Assembly: GCA_910578425.1 (NCBI GenBank)
Contig: CAJTQX010000060.1
Coordinates: forward strand, 1-9,889
Length of the DNA: 9,889 nucleotides
Origin: an uncultured Anaerotignum sp.
Lineage (GTDB): Bacteria; Bacillota; Clostridia; Lachnospirales; Anaerotignaceae
Direction: 5' to 3'
The notes under the pieces were generated by a model. It saw only the letters and a program-made list of their open reading frames with translations, was not told the origin of the DNA and searched no databases. This document shows, piece after piece, positions 5,205 to 9,889 of this stretch. The position numbers and the translations under genes are program-made. Position 1 is the first letter of the stretch, and every line of letters starts with the position of its first letter.

Positions 5205-7820
5205 TTATTTGGATGATAGTTCGTCCTGATGTTTTTCATGCAGGAATTTTTCCAGCAGCCGCACAACCTCTCTTGTGTCGATAGGCTTGGAAACATGCGC
5301 GTTCATGCCGCTTGCCAGTGATTTCTGGATATCCTCCGAAAAAGCGTCCGCAGTCATAGCTATAATCGGCAGGTTTGCGTCAGGGCGTGCCAGCTTTCGG
5401 ATTTCCACTGTTGCCTCATAGCCTGTCATAATCGGCATACGGATATCCATAAGGATTGCGGAGTAATACCCAACAGGCGATTTGGAGAACATCTCTACAC
5501 AAATCTGGCCATTTTCAGCACGCTCCAGATCCAGCCCATACTGAGAGAGCAGCTCGGCCGCGATTTCCCAGTTCAGGTCGTTATCCTCTGCGAGCAGTAC
5601 CTTTGTGCCGGTAAAATCGAACTTTGTGTTATGTACGGATTCCTCGGAGGAAACAACAATATCGTCACTGAACTGCCGCAGACCATAGAACAGCGTCGAT
5701 TTGAACAACGGCTTTGCAATAAATCCATTGATGCCCGCATCACGCGCCTGCTCCTCGATTTCGGTGCAGTCGTATGCAGAAATCAGGAGTATGGGGATAT
5801 CCCCGCCCATCTGCTGACGTATCTTGCGCGCGGTTTCAATGCCGTCAATGCCAGGCAGTTTCCAATCCAGAAGGATGATATGGTAATCGTTTCGTTTTTC
5901 GTGACGCTGTGCAACCATCTCCAGCGCGGTTTCGCCGTCTAATGCCCACTCCGCGATAACGCCGATCTGATTCAGAGAGTCTACTGTGCTTTCGCAAAGC
6001 TGGAGATCATCGTCTACGACCAGCATATGCCAGTCAGGCAGTATCATCTCTTCTTCCGGAATTGTTGCTTTTTCCAGATCCAGCGTGACGTGGAACTCGG
6101 AACCCTTGCCCAGCTCACTGTGTACCTCAATCATGCCATTCATCGCGTCTACGATATATTTCGTGATTGCCATGCCAAGACCGGAGCCTTCTGTCTTATG
6201 CACGCGCTTTGTATCTTCGCGGACAAAGGATTCAAAAATACGTTTCTGGAAATCTTCGGACATGCCGATGCCAGTATCCTTTACATAAATATGTATACGC
6301 ACATAATCCTCGCCAACAGGGGAGGGCTCTTCATGCATGGAGAGCGAGATGGAGCCGCCTTCCGGCGTGAATTTTATAGCGTTTGACAAAAAGTTCAGCA
6401 GAACCTGATTGATGCGCACGCTGTCACAGAATACGTTTTCTGTTTCGATATCATGAATGAAAACGTCAAACTGCTGATTCTTTGTTTTGACCTGCGGCTG
6501 GACGATATTGACAACGCTGTCCATCACTTCGCGCAGGGATACCTGATCTACAGTAAGTACCAGTTTTCCGCTTTCAATTTTCGACATATCCAGAACATCG
6601 TTGATCAGGCCAAGCAGATGCTTGCTGGAAAGCGTGATTTTCCGCAGGCAGTTCTGTACCTGCTGTGTATTGCCGATATTCGCGGTAGCAATCGCCGTCA
6701 TGCCAACGATGGCATTCATAGGCGTTCGGATATCATGGCTCATGTTGGAAAGGAACTCGCTTTTTGCCTTGTTTGCGTGGATAGCGTCCAGACGGGCGTT
6801 TTCCAGAGCCTGCAACTGATTGCGCGTGTTCCGGTAATACAGCACGAATATGCAGAACAACGCAAGGAACGTGATGCCGCTCCCGAGAAACAGTATGTTG
6901 CTGCGTTCGCTGTTCAGCTCGTTCAGTGTTTCATCCAGCGCGCCGTATGGCATGATGGTGACAAGATACCATTCCGAGTAGGGCAGACGCGCGCAGTGCA
7001 GATGCCGACGCTCGCCTTCGTCGATGAAAATGGCAGAGTAGTTCTCGTTTCTGTCCATCGCGGCCTGAAGCTCTGCGACATACTGCTCCGGCTTTTTGCC
7101 GTTATACTCTTCGTAGGTATCCAGCATTCGGCTGAAATAGTCAGTATTGGTTACCATTGCGTTTTTGATGATAAAAGTTCCATCACGCCGGATGATATGG
7201 GAATACGTCAGGGAATCCGTAATATCCAGAGAAAGCAGGGTATCAATATAATCCACAGGAACGCCTGCAACGATCGCCATACTGCGTTTTCCGTTTGCCA
7301 AAGGGTATGTGGCATCAATACCGAGCATGGTGATGACCTTTCCGGATTCGGTTTCACCGACCGCTATCTTCTTTTCTTTATTCCGCATGGACTCCACGAA
7401 GGGATCGGGGTCTGCCAGATGGATATAATCGCCGTAAATCATTTCGATATTGCCGTTTCCGTCCATCAGCGCGAGATATTCAAAATCGCGGATTTTGCCT
7501 TCATATGTAAGCTCGTCAATCATTGCTTCATTATAAGTGAAGGTTGCGGGCGGATTATTCCGGATGATGCTTTCCAGCTGGTCGAGCTGCTGGGAAATAG
7601 TGGTTTCAAAATGCAGGGAGGTCTTTTCATTCATCCCGGACATATAGATTTCGCCAATTTTATTGATTGCGTCTTCGTTTTTTTTGCCAATTGTATTGGC
7701 AAAGATGAAAAGCACGCCAATGCAGATGGCAAGCAGGGCAATAAAGCTGACCAGAAGAAAACCGTTTGTTTTCTTTGTATCATTTTGAATAATCGTGGTT
7801 GTTTTCTCTGTTTCGATCAC
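5205..7820 (-). CDS. Membrane hybrid sensor histidine kinase with two receiver domains
   Basis: Senses an external signal, autophosphorylates on His and passes phosphate to attached receivers. The GTG start at 7818-7820 follows GGAAGGGGA by 7-8 bases, giving 871 residues. The frame stays open to a TTG at 7886 that has no ribosome site. Order: membrane helix 1 (about 21-43); extracellular Cache-like domain (45-303); helix 2 (308-329); HisKA with H362 in SHDIRTPMN; HATPase with the N-box around N480, DTGIG (515-519) and GSGLG (545-549); receiver 1 (598-713; acidic D603-D605, phosphoacceptor D652, K703); receiver 2 (740-858; E745-D746, D792, K845). All catalytic residues are present. No HPt or output domain is attached and no DNA-binding response regulator is adjacent, so its partner must be elsewhere. 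The ligand and pathway are unknown. Confidence 0.95.
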   Translation of the reverse strand: MIETEKTTTIIQNDTKKTNGFLLVSFIALLAICIGVLFIFANTIGKKNEDAINKIGEIYMSGMNEKTSLHFETTISQQLDQLESIIRNNPPATFTYNEAMIDELTYEGKIRDFEYLALMDGNGNIEMIYGDYIHLADPDPFVESMRNKEKKIAVGETESGKVITMLGIDATYPLANGKRSMAIVAGVPVDYIDTLLSLDITDSLTYSHIIRRDGTFIIKNAMVTNTDYFSRMLDTYEEYNGKKPEQYVAELQAAMDRNENYSAIFIDEGERRHLHCARLPYSEWYLVTIMPYGALDETLNELNSERSNILFLGSGITFLALFCIFVLYYRNTRNQLQALENARLDAIHANKAKSEFLSNMSHDIRTPMNAIVGMTAIATANIGNTQQVQNCLRKITLSSKHLLGLINDVLDMSKIESGKLVLTVDQVSLREVMDSVVNIVQPQVKTKNQQFDVFIHDIETENVFCDSVRINQVLLNFLSNAIKFTPEGGSISLSMHEEPSPVGEDYVRIHIYVKDTGIGMSEDFQKRIFESFVREDTKRVHKTEGSGLGMAITKYIVDAMNGMIEVHSELGKGSEFHVTLDLEKATIPEEEMILPDWHMLVVDDDLQLCESTVDSLNQIGVIAEWALDGETALEMVAQRHEKRNDYHIILLDWKLPGIDGIETARKIRQQMGGDIPILLISAYDCTEIEEQARDAGINGFIAKPLFKSTLFYGLRQFSDDIVVSSEESVHNTKFDFTGTKVLLAEDNDLNWEIAAELLSQYGLDLERAENGQICVEMFSKSPVGYYSAILMDIRMPIMTGYEATVEIRKLARPDANLPIIAMTADAFSEDIQKSLASGMNAHVSKPIDTREVVRLLEKFLHEKHQDELSSK

Positions 7821-7926
7821 TGCTGATTCCCCTTCCGACACAATTTTTGAAAATAAATTCTGACAATATTTAAGTACGCCATGCAAAACTGCCGGCGGAA
7901 TTTGCTGGTTTGCCTATTGTTAGGCT

Positions 7927-7955
7927 ATTATACCATCTTTGGACAAGAGATTCAA
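7927..7955 (-). promoter_or_regulatory. Sigma-A-type promoter of the sensor kinase
   Basis: On the minus strand TTGAAT (7955-7950), a 17-bp spacer and TATAAT (7932-7927) form a near-consensus promoter. The spacer ends in TGG, so an extended -10 (TGN) is present too. Transcription would start near 7920, giving a leader of about 100 bases before the GTG start. The kinase is therefore probably its own transcription unit. Confidence 0.75.
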
Positions 7956-8282
7956 TGAAAATTTTGCGCTTGCACACACGAAAGAAAAGAGGGGCGGGAT
8001 TCCTGTGATACGGGTGATGTATGCGGCACATGGACAGGAAATAAAAAAGGAGAAGTCCGGAACGCCCTGCATGGGGCGGATATTTATGGAAAAATTTCAC
8101 TAAAAGTTCGTTTTGAATGAAAAACGCGGTAAATTTTCCGCAAAAGAAAAATACACCTGTAGATGCCGGATTTGGATGGTTCCGCAGAAGAAACGCAGAA
8201 AAGACGGCATTTTTTTGTGAGGTTTCCATAAAGGCAGCCATCTGCGGTTCCGATGCAGGGCGTTTTGAAAAGCAGCTTTTGT
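7956..8282. other. Gene-free spacer between recombinase and kinase
   Basis: No supported gene: minus-strand open frames here lack a ribosome site and family features, and one runs across the kinase promoter. Visible structure includes TTCCTGT (8000-8006) facing ACAGGAA (8034-8040); a near palindrome GCGGTAAATTTTCCGC (8126-8141); ATGCCG (8163-8168) facing CGGCAT (8205-8210) before a T-run; and a 12-bp inverted pair AACGCCCTGCAT (8061-8072) with ATGCAGGGCGTT (8253-8264). No clear terminator for the recombinase stands out; the palindrome AAAAGCAGCTTTT (8268-8280) just past its stop codon is the best candidate. Confidence 0.5.
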
Positions 8283-9086
8283 TTACCAGTCAATAACTTC
8301 ATCCACAATCAGCCGCTGTTCTGTACTGGTTTTGCGGAGGTAGATACGGGTGGTTTCGATGTTTTCATGCCCCATGAGGTCGGCAAGAAACGCGATGTCA
8401 TTGCAGCGGGCGAGAAAGCTTTTCGCGAAGCGGTGCCGGAAGGAATGGGGATAAATTACCAGCGGGTCTATGCCATAGCGCAGCCCCAGCCTTTTCAGCT
8501 GGCTGGAAACGCCGCGGGAGGTAATGCGGTCCCCATATTTATTAAAGAAGACAAAACTGCTGTCCTGCTCCCTGTCCCCAATCCAGGAAAGCGCTTCATC
8601 CCGCAGGCTCCTGGGGATATAAATGCGGCGCAGTTTTCCGCCTTTGGAATACAGGTCGATATGCCCCGCGCGGATATGCTCGACCTTGAGCTGTATCAGC
8701 TCACTGATCCGCGCGCCGGTGGCGGTAAGGAAGCGGACGACAAAATACCAGAACAGTTCTCCATCTTCTTTCAGGCAGGACTTGAAATAGTTATAGTCTT
8801 CCTCGCTGATCACATTTTCCAGATAGGGTTTCTGCTGGACGCGCACAAGCGGGATTTTCCATGCAGCCTTACCAATGCTCTCCAAATAACAATTGACTGC
8901 GCGCAGGCGGAGATTGACAGTCCGCGGCTTGTAATTTTCAATCAGCCAGACCTTGTAGCTCTGCAGGTTTTTCTTCGTTATCTTTTCAAACTGCTGGTTG
9001 AACTGCGCCAGCGCGAAAAGATAGGAACGGGTGGTGTTGGGCGAGAGGTTCCTTTCTCTCAAATACATTTCAAATGCTCTCATCAT
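8283..9086 (-). CDS. Tyrosine site-specific recombinase (XerC/D-like DNA invertase)
   Basis: Predicted to cut and rejoin DNA at short sites through a 3'-phosphotyrosine. The 267 residues make a complete two-domain enzyme. The N-terminal SAM-like core-binding domain covers about 1-80. The catalytic domain holds all signature residues: R126 in ATGARISEL, K151 in the beta-hairpin GGKLRR, H214 and R217 in HSFRHRF, H240 in LMGHENIETT, and the nucleophile Y249. The length is short, like the simple phase-variation invertases and unlike arm-site-binding phage integrases. The ATG at 9084-9086 follows AAAGGAGGT by 8 bases; a second ATG is the next codon. It lies about 150 bp from the paired inverted sites at 9239 and 9398, points away from them, and is the obvious candidate to invert that segment. 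No excisionase or phage genes accompany it. Confidence 0.95.
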   Translation of the reverse strand: MMRAFEMYLRERNLSPNTTRSYLFALAQFNQQFEKITKKNLQSYKVWLIENYKPRTVNLRLRAVNCYLESIGKAAWKIPLVRVQQKPYLENVISEEDYNYFKSCLKEDGELFWYFVVRFLTATGARISELIQLKVEHIRAGHIDLYSKGGKLRRIYIPRSLRDEALSWIGDREQDSSFVFFNKYGDRITSRGVSSQLKRLGLRYGIDPLVIYPHSFRHRFAKSFLARCNDIAFLADLMGHENIETTRIYLRKTSTEQRLIVDEVIDW

Positions 9087-9094
9087 AATGAAAG

Positions 9095-9116
9095 ACCTCC
9101 TTTCACCATGATTATA
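9095..9116 (-). promoter_or_regulatory. Recombinase -10 element and ribosome binding site
   Basis: On the minus strand TATAAT (9116-9111) is followed by a leader of about 20 bases containing AAAGGAGGT, ideal for translation. No good -35 lies 16-18 bp upstream; a TTGACG is present but only 11 bp away. Expression may therefore be weak or need an activator. Three CCGG tetramers (9147, 9157, 9169) lie just upstream. Confidence 0.45.
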
Positions 9117-9174
9117 CAGTGTGGGAACGTCAAAAACATTGAAAATCCGGCAATTTCCGGTAATTATTCCGGCA

Positions 9175-9196
9175 GGGGGCGGGAAGGGGCGGGGGG
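9175..9196 (+). other. G-quadruplex motif beside the invertible segment
   Basis: Four G-runs of 5, 3, 4 and 6 bases are separated by loops of only C, AA and C. This short-loop pattern is expected to fold into a very stable quadruplex on the plus strand. It lies between the recombinase promoter and the left inversion site, about 43 bp from the latter, outside both predicted transcripts. Confidence 0.75.
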
Positions 9197-9230
9197 ATAT
9201 GCAGAAAGCCCAAAAATACGGGGATTTTAT

Positions 9231-9264
9231 AAAAAAAACTTCTGATAAACAGAATTATCAGAAG
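9231..9264 (-). terminator. Terminator formed by the left inversion site
   Basis: Read on the minus strand, the left site folds into a 10-bp stem (CTTCTGATAA with TTATCAGAAG) with a 6-base loop, followed directly by eight T (9238-9231). The stem is AT-rich, so strength is uncertain. It would stop leftward transcripts from inside the switch before the recombinase. The T-run lies outside the invertible part, so the terminator should persist in both orientations. Confidence 0.6.
9239..9264 (+). repeat. Left inversion site
   Basis: Arms CTTCTGATAA (9239-9248) and TTATCAGAAG (9255-9264) are perfect inverted copies around the asymmetric core ACAGAA (9249-9254). Two inverted 10-11-bp arms with a 6-bp centre are the standard layout of a tyrosine-recombinase crossover site. 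The core sets orientation, and its reverse complement appears in the right site. Confidence 0.92.
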
Positions 9265-9318
9265 CAAAACTGCACAGTTTTTGGTTTTTTGTGCTTTTTT
9301 TCAACCGTTCTGAAAGTA

Positions 9319-9345
9319 ATATCGGCAGTACCGCCCGTTGATTTA
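9319..9345 (-). promoter_or_regulatory. Sigma-28 (SigD/FliA) promoter inside the switch
   Basis: On the minus strand TAAA (9345-9342), exactly 15 bp, then GCCGATAT (9326-9319) reproduce the flagellar sigma factor consensus without mismatch. It lies wholly within the invertible DNA. In the orientation given it fires leftward, with a start near 9312, toward the terminator at 9231. After inversion it would fire into csrA and the flagellin gene. Confidence 0.85.
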
Positions 9346-9366
9346 GTGTTTTTTAGAAAAATTTTT

Positions 9367-9394
9367 CAAAAAAATTATACGGAATAGCCGAAAA
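9367..9394 (+). promoter_or_regulatory. Weaker sigma-28-like promoter pointing to csrA
   Basis: CAAA (9367-9370), 16 bp, then GCCGAAAA (9387-9394) resemble a sigma-28 promoter with a -35 mismatch, spacing off by one and one change in the -10. A poor sigma-A alternative (TTTAGA, 17 bp, TTATAC) overlaps it. If active, it gives basal csrA-hag expression in the orientation shown. Confidence 0.35.
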
Positions 9395-9397
9395 GCA

Positions 9398-9423
9398 CTT
9401 CTGATAATTCTGTTTATCGGAAG
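9398..9423 (-). repeat. Right inversion site
   Basis: Arms CTTCTGATAA (9398-9407) and TTATCGGAAG (9414-9423) surround TTCTGT (9408-9413), the reverse complement of the left core. The only difference from the left site is G at 9419, in the outer arm; as RNA this still pairs as G-U. The sequence after it lacks a T-run, so rightward transcripts should pass into csrA. Confidence 0.92.
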
Positions 9424-9456
9424 CAGACGTGAAAACAACCTTTCAAATTGCACAAA

Positions 9457-9473
9457 ACGGACACAGGGAGGTG
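9457..9473 (+). promoter_or_regulatory. csrA ribosome binding site with two ANGGA motifs
   Basis: ACGGA (9457-9461) and AGGGA (9465-9469) match the CsrA recognition core ANGGA. The second overlaps the Shine-Dalgarno GGGAGGTG (9466-9473). CsrA could repress its own translation here. The spacing of 10 bases from GGAGG to the ATG is slightly long; a TTG at 9476 is a possible alternative start. Confidence 0.5.
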
Positions 9474-9481
9474 TGTTGGCA

Positions 9482-9688
9482 ATGTTGACACTGGGAAGAA
9501 AGCCAGGGGAATACATCGTTATCGACGGCAAAATCGTAATCACGGTGGAATACGATGAAGGGCTGTCAAGGGTATCCATAGATGCGCCAAAGGATATGGA
9601 GATCATGCGGGGAGAAGTCTGGGAACAGGAATTCCCGCGTCCGGCCTGCTTGAACAAACCAAGGCCGAAAAAGAAAAAACCACATTGA
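9482..9688 (+). CDS. csrA: Carbon storage regulator CsrA
   Basis: Small homodimeric RNA-binding protein that blocks translation by covering ribosome binding sites with ANGGA motifs. In Firmicutes its main known target is flagellin mRNA, with FliW as antagonist. The 68 residues begin MLTLGRKPGEYIVI and include SIDAPKDMEIMRGEVWE, the CsrA hallmark; the RNA-contact residues L4, R6 and R43 (R44 of Escherichia coli) are present. A basic Pro/Lys-rich tail (about 52-68) follows the fold. ATG 9482 is preferred because it gives the canonical N terminus. The gene follows the inversion switch by about 60 bp and precedes flagellin by 112 bp, with no clear terminator or flagellar promoter between, so csrA and hag are probably one transcript. 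fliW, often just upstream of csrA, is absent from this window. Confidence 0.95.
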   Translation: MLTLGRKPGEYIVIDGKIVITVEYDEGLSRVSIDAPKDMEIMRGEVWEQEFPRPACLNKPRPKKKKPH

Positions 9689-9757
9689 TTTTGTCTGCTG
9701 TCTGGCTGAACGGATCCGGGCAGGGCGGCGGTTCAAAATAAAATTATCACATTTCTA

Positions 9758-9793
9758 ACGGGAGCATGGACGCTCTCGTCTCATTCAAGGAGG
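9758..9793 (+). promoter_or_regulatory. Flagellin leader with CsrA-type binding sites
   Basis: An 8-bp stem (9758-9765 with 9772-9779, one G-U pair) displays ATGGAC in a hexaloop, the ideal presentation of the CsrA core ANGGA. A second site, AAGGA (9787-9791), lies inside the Shine-Dalgarno AAGGAGG, 7 bases before the flagellin ATG. A hairpin site plus a ribosome-site copy mirrors the two-site hag leader described in Bacillus subtilis, so CsrA repression of flagellin translation is expected. Confidence 0.75.
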
Positions 9794-9800
9794 TAATTAT

Positions 9801-9889
9801 ATGAGAATTCAACACAACATTATGGCTCTCAACTCTTACAGACAGTTGGGCGGCAACCAGAGCGCATTGGCAAAAAACCTTGAAAAACT
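9801..9889 (+). CDS. hag: Flagellin, N-terminal part (runs off the window)
   Basis: Subunit of the flagellar filament, exported through the flagellar secretion system. The 29 visible residues (MRIQHNIMALNSYRQLGG, then NQSALAKNLEK) are the conserved D0 start of flagellins, with the typical I-x-H/N-N pattern, A-L/M-N and a downstream LEKL-like segment. The ATG follows AAGGAGG by 7 bases. No sigma-28 promoter was found in the 112-bp gap after csrA, so expression likely relies on the upstream invertible promoter and is limited by CsrA. The rest of the gene is outside the window. Confidence 0.92.
   Translation, partial: MRIQHNIMALNSYRQLGGNQSALAKNLEK

Larger units (their letters stand above)
9239..9423. 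mobile_element. Invertible promoter segment (predicted phase switch)
   Basis: Two 26-bp sites in inverted orientation, matching at 25 of 26 positions, bound 133 bp of AT-rich DNA with no gene. Recombination between them would flip the segment without gain or loss. The segment holds an exact sigma-28 promoter pointing left in this sequence, so the state shown should be OFF for the rightward csrA-flagellin unit. It also contains the stem AAAACTG/CAGTTTT (9266-9281) and T-rich runs. A recombinase gene on one side and motility genes on the other parallel recombinase-switched motility known in other Clostridia, such as the flg switch of Clostridioides difficile. The sequence and arrangement here are not ones I recognise. 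Confidence 0.85.

Noticed and set aside
6453..7826. 457-residue plus-strand open frame opposite the sensor kinase
   Set aside because: It lies wholly over the kinase, whose frame has complete HisKA, HATPase and receiver motifs. The plus-strand frame shows no domain or ribosome site.
7870..8241. Minus-strand frame of 123 residues between recombinase and kinase
   Set aside because: No ribosome binding site, no family features, and it runs across the well-formed kinase promoter.
9128..9133. TTGACG as -35 of the recombinase promoter
   Set aside because: It is only 11 bp from the TATAAT, too close for a sigma-A promoter.
8253..9245. 330-residue plus-strand open frame opposite the recombinase
   Set aside because: It overlaps a recombinase with every catalytic residue and a strong ribosome site; the opposite frame shows nothing recognisable and runs into the switch.

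Overview
The window reads as chromosomal DNA of a motile, anaerobic Gram-positive bacterium of the Clostridia, most likely near the Lachnospirales. The grounds are strong AGGAGG-type ribosome binding sites, sigma-A-like promoters in AT-rich spacers, a TRAP carboxylate transporter, a lipoprotein-type binding protein, and a csrA-flagellin pair with a sigma-28 (SigD) type promoter. No marker gene fixes the species.

Left part (1-4595): an FCD-type GntR regulator on the minus strand (183-902) faces away from a tripartite TRAP transporter operon on the plus strand: DctP binding lipoprotein, DctQ small permease, DctM large permease. DctQ and DctM overlap by 4 bases. The AT-rich divergent spacer holds a good sigma-A promoter (1315-1343) and, just downstream, a perfect 34-bp palindrome (1379-1412). 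The regulator probably controls uptake of an organic acid through this transporter.

Middle (4596-8282): about 500 bp without a convincing gene carries several tandem repeats. The largest is a 12-unit array of 17- and 19-bp units (4721-4938). A hairpin terminator (5147-5187) closes a large minus-strand hybrid sensor kinase (5205-7820) with an extracellular Cache-like domain and two receiver domains, driven by a clear promoter at 7927-7955.

Right part (8283-9889), the main discovery: a complete tyrosine recombinase (minus strand) sits beside a 185-bp element bounded by two 26-bp inverted sites (9239-9264 and 9398-9423). Each site is two 10-bp inverted arms around a 6-bp asymmetric core, as expected for a XerC/D-like enzyme. 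Inside lies an exact sigma-28 consensus promoter (TAAA-N15-GCCGATAT) that here points left, away from csrA and the flagellin gene. Inversion would aim it at csrA-hag. The arrangement reads as a self-contained, phase-variable flagellin switch, shown in its presumed OFF orientation. The left site plus the adjacent T-run also forms a terminator that shields the recombinase. A strong G-quadruplex motif lies between recombinase and switch, and both csrA and hag leaders carry CsrA-type ANGGA sites, one in the hexaloop of an 8-bp hairpin.
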